A stretch of 48,047 nt of DNA from a virus: positions 1 to 48,047 of the IMG/VR virus record IMGVR_UViG_3300049893_002926. The stretch is one strand, 5' to 3'. Below the pieces are notes generated by a model, which was given only the letters and a program-made list of their open reading frames with translations, made no database searches and was not told where the DNA came from. The position numbers and the translations under genes were made by a program. Below, piece by piece: positions 16,231 to 25,508 of the stretch (position 1 is the stretch's first letter; each line of letters begins with the position of its first letter).

Positions 16231-16709
16231 CAGTACACCGCCAGGGAGACGTCTGCGTCGATGGCTACACCCGCCGCGTCCCAGGTGCGCACCTCGACGC
16301 CGTTCGACACGGCGATGGCCCCGACGAAGATGGGCGCAGAGACGTTGTGGACGAACGCCTCCGGCGGAGAAATGGAGGGAGGGAGCCTCCCAGCCGGCCA
16401 CGTGATCCTAGTCCAGCCCACCCCAAGGTCCTGGGTGACAAGGTCGCCCAGCCCCAGGTCGCCACGGACGGAGGAAAACGAATCCACGATGGGTACACCG
16501 GCCGTGCTCGCGAGGGGCAGCCGAAAGCGAAGGACGGCAGCCATGCGGCTAGCGGCCATCGCTTGCCGTGCAATCTGCATGTATTCCTCCGCCGCTGGCA
16601 TGTGCGGAGGGACCGTGGCCGTCGTGTTCTGCTTGGCGCCGTTGAGGAGGTCAATCTCCTCCGGGCGCTTCGGCGGCGTTTGGTCGTATGTGCTTAGGGC
16701 GGACACCAT
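16230..16709 (-). CDS. tail protein between baseplate J and the gp48-like gene
   Basis: 159 aa, not recognised. Residues 1-60 are polar and helical, with PAAEEYMQIARQAMAASRMA, and residues 60-159 form a beta domain with GVGWTRITWPAGRLPPSISP. GAGG is present just before the ATG at 16709, and its stop overlaps the next ATG. Placement inside the baseplate block suggests a small wedge or adaptor component. Confidence 0.68.
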   Translation of the reverse strand: MVSALSTYDQTPPKRPEEIDLLNGAKQNTTATVPPHMPAAEEYMQIARQAMAASRMAAVLRFRLPLASTAGVPIVDSFSSVRGDLGLGDLVTQDLGVGWTRITWPAGRLPPSISPPEAFVHNVSAPIFVGAIAVSNGVEVRTWDAAGVAIDADVSLAVY

Positions 16710-16716
16710 GGGGGCC

Positions 16717-18204
16717 TCACGATAGCGCGTAAACCCGCAGCGAGCCTAGAACGAGGAGGTTGGCCGACACGCCGACCGTCGCGGCGACTGGCGTCCGTGG
16801 CAGGGCTGGACCGAGCCAGTCTGCCTCCCGCACGGATGGGACGTCGAAAAGCTCGAGCCACGACCGGGATGTGAGGGAGGTCGGCCAAGCGTCGGCAGGA
16901 GCAGGGCTCCGCCGCCGCCGCAGGCCCCCGACGTCAAAGGACACATGATCGGACGGGCCCAGCGCCGCGAAGATCCCACGGACAGGGTCCACGAGATCAA
17001 TAAGCGACTCGGCCCATGGCGTGGGTCGGTCGCCCAACGTCGGGATGTAGCTCCCGTCACTCGCGCTGTTGGTCGAGGAGAAGGTCAGGATCCATGGGGA
17101 AGCAAGCGTCCCCGCCCCCGAGATACCGACCACCGTTTTTCGGACGAACGCGGTCCCCGTCCAGAAGGCGATGGTGGTGCCGATAGATGGGGCCTGCCGG
17201 CCCGGGTCGTTCTGCGCGACGCTGGCGGTCAGGGGCGACACGCTTGTGGCTGTGACATGGTATGGCGCCGTAGCGTGGTAGGGCGGCCACGGCTTGATGT
17301 CGTTCCAGCCATTCGCGGAGGCAGCCCACTGCACCGCAATGTCGACGTCCACGGGCTCGGGGATGATGTCGTACATGAAGAGCCCGTCATCGCCAGGCAT
17401 CTTCCCGACCACATGCGCCCGAATCTGGTCGAGGTCCGTCGACGTTGGGACTCGGTCCCCCGTCGTCCCGGCGGGTGCCATCGTGACGGCCATGCCCACC
17501 GTGCCGGGGCCCATGATGGCTGGGTAGACGAAGGCAGCTTCAACTCGGACGGAGGGCGTGGAGGCGGCGGCCTGGCGGTATTCGGCGACGTTGCCTCCCG
17601 CCGCCGGGTCGGCGGTCTGCTCGCGGAACCGCTGCCGAAGCTCGTCGTCGGTTTCCTCCGGGCGCCCTCCGGAAAGGCCAGAGCCGTCGACCTGCTCAAT
17701 GACGGTCGCGTACGGCCCTACGCCTGGGGGAGGCGCGACGAATTTTAGCCGCGCCCCGGCGGACTGGTCGGTGTCTGGCCCTGTGTCTACGGCTGCAACA
17801 GGGACGGCGTCGCCATCGTCGTACAGGCCCGCGACGATGACCTGGTACCGCAACCCCGAGCTTTCGTCCTGGAGCAGCGTCCCGGCCACCAAGAACTCGC
17901 CACCGGCCACTGTCTGAACCTGGACGAGGCCCGAGGCCCCGACCGCCGCCAACCGTGATGGCTCAACGCCATAGTCCTCGCAGACCGCCTCCAATTCATC
18001 GCCGGAATGGGACTCAATGCGAAGCCCCCCACCTATCCGCGCCGCCTCCGCATAGAGCGGCAGGAGCATGTCTGTCAGCGTTCGCGCGTCCGCCCCGGGC
18101 AGCGTGTTCTGCCCGACCTTTGCCCCGGGGTTGTGGAGCAGGTAGTCCCGCTCGTACTGCCGGACCAATTCGTCACGGGATGGGATCTGGAGCTTGGTCG
18201 CCAC
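16717..18204 (-). CDS. baseplate J-like wedge protein (Mu gp47 family)
   Basis: 495 aa. The hallmark is the segment at about residues 177-210, GLSGGRPEETDDELRQRF followed by AGGNVAEYRQ, diagnostic for baseplate J / Mu gp47. Earlier, residues 63-125 hold the usual GDELEAVCEDYGVEPSRLAA and a small Ig-like domain (GLVQVQTVAGGEFLVAGT). The protein forms the wedge ring of a contractile tail baseplate. A GTG start is used at 18204. It is somewhat longer than typical gp47 because of an inserted beta region around residues 300-390. Its neighbours, gp46-like upstream and gp48-like downstream, match the Mu order. Confidence 0.9.
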   Translation of the reverse strand: MATKLQIPSRDELVRQYERDYLLHNPGAKVGQNTLPGADARTLTDMLLPLYAEAARIGGGLRIESHSGDELEAVCEDYGVEPSRLAAVGASGLVQVQTVAGGEFLVAGTLLQDESSGLRYQVIVAGLYDDGDAVPVAAVDTGPDTDQSAGARLKFVAPPPGVGPYATVIEQVDGSGLSGGRPEETDDELRQRFREQTADPAAGGNVAEYRQAAASTPSVRVEAAFVYPAIMGPGTVGMAVTMAPAGTTGDRVPTSTDLDQIRAHVVGKMPGDDGLFMYDIIPEPVDVDIAVQWAASANGWNDIKPWPPYHATAPYHVTATSVSPLTASVAQNDPGRQAPSIGTTIAFWTGTAFVRKTVVGISGAGTLASPWILTFSSTNSASDGSYIPTLGDRPTPWAESLIDLVDPVRGIFAALGPSDHVSFDVGGLRRRRSPAPADAWPTSLTSRSWLELFDVPSVREADWLGPALPRTPVAATVGVSANLLVLGSLRVYALS

Positions 18205-18220
18205 GGCCCCGATCTACCAC

Positions 18221-18688
18221 CTACCGTCGCGGGAGTAATCTCACTTCGCGCACTGCGGTCTTGCGCTCCGTGCGAGGCGCCCGAAGGTTTTCGTAGGAGA
18301 CCACCCATGTAACCCCGGACTGCCCGGTCAAAAGTCCCACGCTTAAGGAGCCTATGTCATCTGCATCTATAAGCGGCTGAAGGGCCTGCTGGACGGCCGC
18401 GAGCACGACTGCGGCGACCGTTCTCGAGGACGCTCGTTTGATGCGCTGGACGTCGAGCCCTGTCTCCGGGATGCCGACCAGGGACCCGAGCGGTAGCAGA
18501 GAGAGAGCCACCGCCTGGTCGACGGGATGGGTGCCGCGGAGCTGCCCATCCGGCATGACCGGAAAGCCCCCCGTCTCCGGGTCGAAGAACGCGGCGGCGA
18601 GGCCCGCCGACGAGTATGGGCGAGGCACGTCGGAGGGCGCATGGCCCGCGGGCCCTTCGCTCGAGGCGTTATTGCCGGCTCCCGTCAT
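18221..18688 (-). CDS. baseplate wedge protein (Mu gp46 / gp25-like)
   Basis: 155 aa. The central segment RASSRTVAAVVLAAVQQALQ, with PLIDADDIGSL and a closing beta region SGVTWVVSYENLRAPRTER, matches the W/gp25-like wedge family, where a conserved helix and R-T contacts bind sheath and J protein. Residues 1-40 are a disordered extension. AGGAGGG lies five bases before the ATG at 18688. It sits directly before baseplate J, as in Mu. Confidence 0.72.
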   Translation of the reverse strand: MTGAGNNASSEGPAGHAPSDVPRPYSSAGLAAAFFDPETGGFPVMPDGQLRGTHPVDQAVALSLLPLGSLVGIPETGLDVQRIKRASSRTVAAVVLAAVQQALQPLIDADDIGSLSVGLLTGQSGVTWVVSYENLRAPRTERKTAVREVRLLPRR

Positions 18689-18983
18689 TCTCGCCCTCCT
18701 GTCCGGGCAGCATACCCCAAACGCGGAGCACGAGGCGTTCGACCATGGCGGGCACCTCCGGGCCGTTCAGACAGGTCTCGGACACAGCCTCCGTCTCCTC
18801 GGCCCCATCGCCATAGGTCGTCTTTGTGGCCCACATCGCCACCGTCTGAGTCAGCGGGTGGCACTCGATAGTCCAGGACCAGCCTGCTGCGACGAGCAGC
18901 CTCGCCTTCTCCTCGATGCCGGGCGGCATGTCGATGCTCACACGACGCATCCGCCCGTCCGGAAAGAGCAACTGCCCAAACAT
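18669..18983 (-). CDS. hypothetical baseplate-region protein
   Basis: 104 aa, not recognised. It begins MFGQLLFPDGRMRRVSIDMP and has a compact alpha/beta pattern with two Trp near WSWTIECHPLTQ. Similar small genes of unknown role occur between the spike and the wedge genes in Mu-like phages. ATG 18983 overlaps the spike gene's stop by one base; GTG 18986 just upstream is an alternative. Its 3' end overlaps the gp46-like gene by 20 bases. Confidence 0.65.
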   Translation of the reverse strand: MFGQLLFPDGRMRRVSIDMPPGIEEKARLLVAAGWSWTIECHPLTQTVAMWATKTTYGDGAEETEAVSETCLNGPEVPAMVERLVLRVWGMLPGQEGENDGSRQ

Positions 18984-19678
18984 CACTTGGCCACCGTCTG
19001 CACTGTGCCGAGCTGGGCCAGAAGCGCGGTCACCTGGGTGACGATGGGAGCCACGTCGGGGGCGGTCGTCGGGACGGTCTTGGCGGCGATGGTAGTGAGC
19101 GCGGTAAGAATGGCCTGGAGAATGGTCGTCAGCGTCGGCGCCAGCGCCAGGGGTGCGCCGCCAGCCCCGCCCAGCCTCACCTGGGGGCCGTAGACTTCGG
19201 CGCCAGAAGCGCGGAGTGCCATCGTGGCCCCGGCGGGATGCGCGAACTCGGTCGCGCCGGACGCCATGACCATGGTCATCGCCGCCCCCGAGGCGCCGGA
19301 GGACAACTTGACCGAGCCATCCCCGTCCAGCCGAAGGTACGACAAGGCAGCCTTCGGGCCGCCATACAGAACGGTGCCGCCCTTCTTAACCAGGGGCAAG
19401 GCTCTCACCGATTCCATGTCGTGGAGCAGCAAGCCCACGGCGGCGTCGTTCTGCCAGCCGTACCAAAGACGCGCCGACTTTTGCGGGTCCGCCTCACGCC
19501 GCGTGGGAGAGACCTGCGCCATGGTTGCATCGAGCGGGACCGATAGGAGTCCATGAGGCTGGGCCACTTCTATCGGCACAAGGCCGCTCTCCGGCTGGCC
19601 AAAGGCTTCAATCTGAGCCGTCCAGAAGCCATCTTCCTCGTTGGCGCGGACGACGTTGGCAAGGTCCTGGTCGATCAT
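18983..19678 (-). CDS. baseplate spike protein (gpV / Mu gp45-like)
   Basis: 231 aa. The N-terminal OB-like region reads GLVPIEVAQPHGLLSVP. The central part has repeats of the spike beta-helix kind (SYLRLDGDGSVKLSSGA, then TMALRASGAEVYGPQVRLGG). Mu gp45 and P2 gpV spikes share this OB-fold then triple beta-helix layout. The last about 60 residues are an Ala, Thr and Leu-rich helix rather than the usual metal-binding tip, which is a difference. It sits between hub and wedge genes. ATG at 19678 overlaps the hub stop as ATGA. It would pierce the outer membrane on contraction. Confidence 0.75.
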   Translation of the reverse strand: MIDQDLANVVRANEEDGFWTAQIEAFGQPESGLVPIEVAQPHGLLSVPLDATMAQVSPTRREADPQKSARLWYGWQNDAAVGLLLHDMESVRALPLVKKGGTVLYGGPKAALSYLRLDGDGSVKLSSGASGAAMTMVMASGATEFAHPAGATMALRASGAEVYGPQVRLGGAGGAPLALAPTLTTILQAILTALTTIAAKTVPTTAPDVAPIVTQVTALLAQLGTVQTVAK

Positions 19679-21153
19679 GGGCTGATCTCTTCATACCCGA
19701 AGAGCAGGTCCGCGGTCCGCATGAGCCGCAAGGTGGTGGTCGTCCCGCCGCTGTTCCGCCGGAACTTCACGGATTCGATGTAGAACTTGTCATTGAACCC
19801 AAAGGCTTCGGACTTCACCAGCACCATGGTGTCCGGGCGCCATATCACCGGCGTCGGCGAGTCGATGGCTGGTGTGGTGTGCCCCGGAACCGTCAGCTCA
19901 AACCTGAACGCTCGCCTGCGTCCCTCCGCCAGCTTTCGGCGGGCCATGAGCTGGCACTGCTCGTCAGAGGTGACGTGCCAGTCCCGAAACGTGTGCGTGC
20001 GCTCAATGCCCCATGCCAGCATTTCGTCGTCAATGGCATGGGCCTTGTGCTTGATAAACCCGAACTTCTTGCCGGTGCCCCGCCCATAGACGATGTATCG
20101 ACTAACACGGTCCACGGTGTTTTCCGACAGGGTCAGGCGCGTCACGTTCGCGCCCCCAAGCGATGGCCAGTGCACGAGCTGATACATCGGTTCCGCGGCG
20201 GAGCTTGGGGCCGACAAGCGAAAAACATCGTCGGGGCAGTGCATCATGAACAAGCCGGCCCGGTCCAGAATGCGCTTGATGAAGTCGAACGTGCGGTCAC
20301 CCAGCTTCGAGCGGACCGGCCCCTTGATGACATTTTCTTCGAGTGCGGCCGTGATGGGCACCGGGCGGCCCGTGATCATGGCGCGTCTTACGGCGTCATC
20401 GGTCAGTGCAACCTCGCCCTCAATCTTTGCGACGCGGAGGACGGTGCGCACGAACTCTAGGTGCGTCTTCTCCGTAAACACGCGCTCCTCGCCGACGTAG
20501 CTCTCGTGGACCGCAGCCAACCCGTCGCGCCCATGGATGGAAATGGAAGCCACATCCCCCTCGATGGCGTAGCCATCGACGCGACCGACCTGGACGGGAA
20601 TGTCGTTTATCAGCAGACGGAACGACTTCCCTGGCCTTGCCATCTGGCGAAGTTGCTTCACCAACCCATGGTGACCAAGGACCATGGAGAACGTCGCCGG
20701 CTGCGTGAAAACGGCGCACTCCACCTCGTAGCTCTCCGCCCAGTCGACCCTCTGCCCGTCCAGCTCGAGGACGATGCGGTCCGCGGCGCTCCCCGGCACA
20801 AACAAGCCTGCCGTCGCGTTGCTTGACGCGCTTGACGCTGTTACCTCGCCCGTCTGCTTGACGGGCTTCGGCACCGCCGGCTTCGCCCGCTTCGGGATGG
20901 GACGGTCCCGTTCCCGCTCGGCCGCTGCCTCGAACTTGAAGTTTTGCGCCAGCTTCGCTTGCTCGATGCTGGTGTCCGTAGTGTCGCCAGGTGGGATTGC
21001 TGCGACTGTTTTCTTCCAGAATTGTCGCTTCGTGGCCTCGTCTTTCACGACCTGCCACTCGGACCAACGGGGATACCAAGCCCCGCCCCATGCCGAGTCT
21101 CTGGAAACTGTCCGCTGCTTCTGTCGCCAGGAGTATGGCCCCGAACCGCTCAT
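19675..21153 (-). CDS. baseplate hub protein (Mu gp44 / gpD-like)
   Basis: 492 aa. Residues about 118-330 contain the hub signature: RIVLELDGQRVDWAESYEVE, then RVDGYAIEGDVASISIHGRD and LVKQLRQMARPGK, as in gpD/gp27-type hubs. The C-terminal domain includes RYIVYGRGTGKKFG and GFNDKFYIESVKFRRNSGGT. The first about 110 residues are an extra, polar Lys, Pro and Glu-rich extension that typical Mu gp44 lacks. The product joins tube to spike. Both ends overlap neighbours by ATGA. Confidence 0.82.
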   Translation of the reverse strand: MSGSGPYSWRQKQRTVSRDSAWGGAWYPRWSEWQVVKDEATKRQFWKKTVAAIPPGDTTDTSIEQAKLAQNFKFEAAAERERDRPIPKRAKPAVPKPVKQTGEVTASSASSNATAGLFVPGSAADRIVLELDGQRVDWAESYEVECAVFTQPATFSMVLGHHGLVKQLRQMARPGKSFRLLINDIPVQVGRVDGYAIEGDVASISIHGRDGLAAVHESYVGEERVFTEKTHLEFVRTVLRVAKIEGEVALTDDAVRRAMITGRPVPITAALEENVIKGPVRSKLGDRTFDFIKRILDRAGLFMMHCPDDVFRLSAPSSAAEPMYQLVHWPSLGGANVTRLTLSENTVDRVSRYIVYGRGTGKKFGFIKHKAHAIDDEMLAWGIERTHTFRDWHVTSDEQCQLMARRKLAEGRRRAFRFELTVPGHTTPAIDSPTPVIWRPDTMVLVKSEAFGFNDKFYIESVKFRRNSGGTTTTLRLMRTADLLFGYEEISP

Positions 21154-22145
21154 AGGCTCGCCTGGCGCTCAAGAGGGAGAAAGTAACGCAACTTGGTCCC
21201 GGCTGGGATGACGAATGGATCTGGAATGTCGTTCAGATCCAGAAGGTCCGCACCGCGCTGGGTGGTGCCAAAAATCTGGAGCGAAACGCCCGGCAGGTCC
21301 GAGGTCGTTGCGACCACGTGCTCTCGAATCTGCTGCGTCACACGAAGAGCTTCCGCCATGCTGAAAACGCTGCTTCGCAGGTTGTGAATCGCGTTCGTGA
21401 TAGGCCATGCCTCTGGGTTTTGCACCAGCCGAATGCGGCTCTCAAGGCGCCCCATGGTCTGCGCCACGGCTTCCGCCTTGGCCGCGAGGAATGCCTGGGC
21501 CAGCTCGGCCTTATCGAACAAGCCCATCAGGTCGTCCGCAAGGCCGATGACCTTCTCCAGCAGGTTGATGTCATTGGCTGTAGGCCGAGCGCCCAAACGA
21601 AACCCAATAGCCTCTGGTTCCGCGGCGACCAACTCCGCCTTGAGCCTCTCTGTCTCCAGTCGCAGGAACGCCAGCCTCGGCTCTATGACCGACGGGCCGA
21701 GCGTGGGGTCTTCCTCAGCGAACGGGATAACGTCCTCAGTGAACGTAATGGATGCGTCCTCGCCACTGAGCGAGTTTGCACTCAGCCTGCGGCTGAACTC
21801 CGTAATGGTGGCGCGAAAAAACGGCCTTGGGGGGACGCGAAGCGGGAACGATAGACCCTGCGCGTAAAAGCTCTCGAACTGGTCCAGCACATCGGGGTAT
21901 AGGCGCATGCCGTTCTGGTCGTCGTACCCCCGCAAGCGGCCCACCTCTGTATCGAAGATGGCCTGAAACCGGACGGTCCAAATCCTCCGTCCCAGCTTTT
22001 CCACGGTGCCCCCGTGCAAGCCTGGAAACTCATGGATGGGTGCCCGAAAGCTACTCTCCAGGTTGCGCTCCTTATACGGAAACGTGAGCCCGCCAAACAT
22101 GGCGGCGTCAAACGTCGGCAGGATCGCAACGGTTTCTATCGTCAT
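21150..22145 (-). CDS. tail/DNA circularisation-type protein (Mu gp43, N-like)
   Basis: 331 aa. The N-terminal block carries GLTFPYKERNLESSFRAPIH and EFPGLHGGTVEKLGRRIWTV, the start of the DNA-circularisation N-terminal family. The middle is helical, Leu, Glu and Ala rich. The last about 50 residues include IFGTTQRGADLLDLNDIPDP and FVIPAGTKLRY, which resembles a LysM-like tail end of baseplate initiators. In Mu gp43 (N) lies between tape measure and hub, as here. It probably links the tube tip to the baseplate hub. It begins one base inside the tape measure stop. Confidence 0.8.
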   Translation of the reverse strand: MTIETVAILPTFDAAMFGGLTFPYKERNLESSFRAPIHEFPGLHGGTVEKLGRRIWTVRFQAIFDTEVGRLRGYDDQNGMRLYPDVLDQFESFYAQGLSFPLRVPPRPFFRATITEFSRRLSANSLSGEDASITFTEDVIPFAEEDPTLGPSVIEPRLAFLRLETERLKAELVAAEPEAIGFRLGARPTANDINLLEKVIGLADDLMGLFDKAELAQAFLAAKAEAVAQTMGRLESRIRLVQNPEAWPITNAIHNLRSSVFSMAEALRVTQQIREHVVATTSDLPGVSLQIFGTTQRGADLLDLNDIPDPFVIPAGTKLRYFLPLERQASL

Positions 22146-24931
22146 TATTCGGTCTCCGCGGCGCCTGACGTTGTAGCGCCCGGGGGCTGCCCCGTCGAGC
22201 CTGCTGTGGGCTGTGGAGCGTCCACCTTCACCTTAAGCACGCCCAACCTAATCCCCTCGTTCAGCTCCTTCAGCGCAGTGACGAGTCGCTCTGACTCCAG
22301 CCGACGCATTTCGTTGTTGGCCTCACTGGCCTGTTTGGCGCCAGGATAAAAGTCGGCCGGCTTATATGGGTTCAGCCATGATCCGTTCCGGACGCCTACA
22401 GTCGTCAACGCAGACGTGATCAAATATTCTCGTCCGCTTCTCAACTCGTCCGGGTACTTCTGATGGAACAACTTGCTGGCGCCCGCCGACATGGGGGTGA
22501 AGTCTGCTTCATGCCTAGCTTTGCCCTCTGCAAGCGCCTGTTGCGCCTCGGCTGTCTGCTTTTCTAAGTTTTCCTTGAGCGCCGCCGGGATTTCGACGGG
22601 ATGCTCCTTGGTACCTACTGCCAGTGCTTTTCGCACGTTCCCGACGTTGGTATCCACGTCGGCGCCGCGGGAAAGAATCCGCCCAGTCTCGGACGTGAGC
22701 GTCGGGCCCATGCTGCTGGTAAACGCTTTCGCAAACTCTGCCAGCTTTTGCACACCAGCCAGCAGGGGCGGGAAAAATGGCAGCAACCCTACGCGCAGCT
22801 CGTCCGCGAACTTCTCCATTTCTATGTTGAACGCATTGGCCTCGTTCAACCCTCTAGACCGAATGGCGGCAAGAGATTGCTCCACCTCCATCTGGGAGAT
22901 GGTGGCGTCCCTCAGCCTGTTGAATGACGCCTCGAGCTTATTGATGGCCTCGTCCGTCAGCTTTTGAGCGGACCACGTCGGGTTCTCTTTTCGGAGGGCT
23001 TCACGCGCCTCCGTGAACTTCTGCGCCATGGCTATGGTGACACGCTTCGCCTGCGCATCCTGAATCATAGGGTGGAGCAGCTCCAGCTTGCCGCCCGTCT
23101 TGCGCATCATGAGCTTGAGAAGCTGAAACGGGTCCTTCAGCTTGCCGTCAGCCGTCTCTATGCTTTCGCCAAGAATCTGCTTCATGGCGTCGCGCCGCTT
23201 GCCCTTCTGAAACTGCGTCATGAAGGTACTGACGCCGATGATCTGCTCACGGACGCTGCCCGCGCCGCCGGCTTTGGACATCTGGGCCAGGGCGACGAGA
23301 GTGGCCTGGTTGCCCTGTAGCGCTTGCGATGGCGTCAGTTGTCCCGCTCGCTCGTTGGCGAAGAAGCGAGACGTAGCCACGATCTTGCCGTAGTGAGAGG
23401 CGAAGTTTTTGAACTCAATCGTTCCGATCTTGGCCTGCGCCGCCGCCTGCCTGAGAACATCGACGATGCCATCACTTTTGTTCTCTATGTCGCCAAGCTG
23501 TAGCGACGCCTCGGCCGCGGCGTCGGCGACGTGCTCCAGGTTCGAGCCCGTGGCCCCGGCAAGCTCCGCGAGCTGCCCAAGGATCGGCCGCACGCTGGCC
23601 AGGTCACCCGTCTTTTCCGTGAACCTTGTCAGCGCATCGAGGCCCGCCTCCGTCGAAAAGCCGAACTGCTGGCCCAGAGCACGCGACTCGGCCAGGAGCG
23701 ACTCCGGCCCCACGCGCCTCGCGTTCCTCGGGTCGCCAGCCACCACTGCCTGGTTCGATAGCTGTGTCGCCATCCGCAGTCCGCGATCTGAGCGCTGCAT
23801 GGCCCCAGAAAGCGACATGTCGGCCCCCATCGCTGTCAACAGTTCGCTCCCAGTCTGGAACGCTGCGCCTGCCAACATCCCGCCCATTCCGGCCACGCCC
23901 CAGGCGATGCGTTTGCGCGATGCGGCGGCGGCCTTGGCCGACTTGTCCGCTGCCCGTTGAGCAGCTCGGCTCTCCGTGTCCGCATGCTTTTCAGCGCGGT
24001 TCGCCTCCTGCTGCCGGTTTCTCTCGCGGCGGTCCCAAGCCTTTCGCTCTTCCTTTTCCGCCTTTTCCTTCAGCTTGCGGTCGTCCTCGACCTTCTTTTC
24101 AGCCTCCTTGAGCGCCTTCTCGGCCGCTTTCTTTTCATCCGCCGCGGCTTTCTCGCGGCGCTTTTCGTCTGCCTTGAGCTTGGCTTCCGCTTCTTTTTTT
24201 GCGGCCTCCGCGGCTTTTTTCTCGTCCGCTGCCGCCTTGTCGCGCAGCTTTTTGCGCTCCTCCCACACCTTCGATTGTTGATCGAGGTCGATGTATGCGT
24301 CTTCTATGGCGAGCCGCTGGTCGGCCTTGCGCTTGGCCTTGGCTTCAGCCTCGTGTTGTTTTTCCTCTTCCCGGCGAGCCCGATGCCTTGCGCGCAGCTC
24401 GTTGCGGCGCAGCTTGACGTCAAGCTGTCCGTCCTCGACGGCCATGCGCTGCTCAGAACGATGGCGAACGCTCTGTTGCGCCTGCCGCTCCGCACTGAGC
24501 TTCCGCTCCTGGTCGCGCCGAAACTTCCAGGTGCGTTTGAGGACGTCTAGCTCCTCGTAGGCCAGGGTGACCGCTTGCTCTTGGTCTTTCTTGCGGGCCT
24601 TCTGACGCTCCTTCAGCATCCGTTTGAAGGAGGCAAGGTCCTCATCCGCAGCCGTCTTCGCACTCGTCACGTCCTGCGCGCGGAGCCGCTGCCGGTGCTG
24701 AAGCTGCATGCGAAAGACTGCAAGGTCTTCCTGCGCTCGCTCCCATGCCAGCTTTTGCAGCTTCTTCTGGTGCGCCCTCTCTGCCGCTTCCTCCTTTTTG
24801 CGAACCCTTTCGGCGCTTTCGCTGACCTTTTTATGAGCCTTTTCGACCGCGCCGGTCACCGAATGGAGAATGGACATGGTCTCCGTGTCGAGACCAAGGC
24901 CCAAGCGAATGGTGACAGTTTGCTCCGACAC
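22145..24931 (-). CDS. tail tape measure protein
   Basis: 928 aa. Residues about 30-340 are an almost pure charged coiled coil (Glu, Lys, Arg, Ala). The same core (LAxEDxxLDV-like) recurs at about 64, 94, 123, 163 and 207, then KAAADEKKAAE occurs twice 29 residues apart near 232 and 261. A hydrophobic patch at 341-358 (RIAWGVAGMGGMLAGAAF) follows. The body to about 730 has tape-measure-like Gly/Ala/Gln segments such as QFGFSTEAGLDALTRFTE. It sets tail length; at about 1.5 angstrom per residue the tail is near 140 nm. A GTG start is preceded by GAGGG. Confidence 0.9.
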   Translation of the reverse strand: MSEQTVTIRLGLGLDTETMSILHSVTGAVEKAHKKVSESAERVRKKEEAAERAHQKKLQKLAWERAQEDLAVFRMQLQHRQRLRAQDVTSAKTAADEDLASFKRMLKERQKARKKDQEQAVTLAYEELDVLKRTWKFRRDQERKLSAERQAQQSVRHRSEQRMAVEDGQLDVKLRRNELRARHRARREEEKQHEAEAKAKRKADQRLAIEDAYIDLDQQSKVWEERKKLRDKAAADEKKAAEAAKKEAEAKLKADEKRREKAAADEKKAAEKALKEAEKKVEDDRKLKEKAEKEERKAWDRRERNRQQEANRAEKHADTESRAAQRAADKSAKAAAASRKRIAWGVAGMGGMLAGAAFQTGSELLTAMGADMSLSGAMQRSDRGLRMATQLSNQAVVAGDPRNARRVGPESLLAESRALGQQFGFSTEAGLDALTRFTEKTGDLASVRPILGQLAELAGATGSNLEHVADAAAEASLQLGDIENKSDGIVDVLRQAAAQAKIGTIEFKNFASHYGKIVATSRFFANERAGQLTPSQALQGNQATLVALAQMSKAGGAGSVREQIIGVSTFMTQFQKGKRRDAMKQILGESIETADGKLKDPFQLLKLMMRKTGGKLELLHPMIQDAQAKRVTIAMAQKFTEAREALRKENPTWSAQKLTDEAINKLEASFNRLRDATISQMEVEQSLAAIRSRGLNEANAFNIEMEKFADELRVGLLPFFPPLLAGVQKLAEFAKAFTSSMGPTLTSETGRILSRGADVDTNVGNVRKALAVGTKEHPVEIPAALKENLEKQTAEAQQALAEGKARHEADFTPMSAGASKLFHQKYPDELRSGREYLITSALTTVGVRNGSWLNPYKPADFYPGAKQASEANNEMRRLESERLVTALKELNEGIRLGVLKVKVDAPQPTAGSTGQPPGATTSGAAETE

Positions 24932-24944
24932 GCGGCGCCCTCAA

Positions 24945-25508
24945 TTAGGTTGCGGGGTCCTCTTCCGGCAGGTAAGGCGAAACCAGGTCTAGGCAATGCC
25001 GCAGTAAGCGGCGAACTCGCGCGTCGATGTGCGATGGCGTTCTAGGCAAAGCCCCTAGCATCACGGCGCTCAGACACTCCAAATCCAGAGCGTCCGCTTC
25101 CTCGCTAAGCGGGGACGAATCCACATGGAGCTGCTCTACCTCGGCGATGAGCCAGCGAAGGCCCTGGTCCGTGACTGCCATGCGCATCACGTCGGCTGGG
25201 GCTGCCTCCCACGCCTCTGGTGGACGGGTGGCATCGTCCGGGTCCGTGATGGCCGCAGCGAGCAGGTGGCAGGCATAGCTCTCACGAAAGGACTGCTCCC
25301 GCTGGGCCACGTCGTTGACGTTGGGGTGGAGCACCCATGCCTCGTTCGCAGCGGTCGCCCTCCCCCGCTGAATCGCCTCTTGGCTGATCGTGACCAGCCC
25401 GACCCGCTTAGGCCGTACGCTCGCGTCCGCCCCGGCCGCGAACACGTCCGATGGCAGCTCGAGCACGCGCATGGGCTTGCGCGCCGCCACGTAGTCCCCG
25501 AACCTCAC
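24945..25508 (-). CDS. tail assembly protein before the tape measure (chaperone-like)
   Basis: 187 aa, not recognised beyond position. It has a helical Ala, Glu and Leu-rich body (PADVMRMAVTDQGLRWLIAE) with many acidic residues, as in tail chaperones. It starts at GTG 25508 with GTGA overlap of the previous gene, and AAGG lies near the start. It is in the -1 frame relative to that gene, as the second chaperone reading frame often is, but a stop in that frame at 25521 separates them, so it is probably translated on its own. Confidence 0.72.
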   Translation of the reverse strand: MRFGDYVAARKPMRVLELPSDVFAAGADASVRPKRVGLVTISQEAIQRGRATAANEAWVLHPNVNDVAQREQSFRESYACHLLAAAITDPDDATRPPEAWEAAPADVMRMAVTDQGLRWLIAEVEQLHVDSSPLSEEADALDLECLSAVMLGALPRTPSHIDARVRRLLRHCLDLVSPYLPEEDPAT

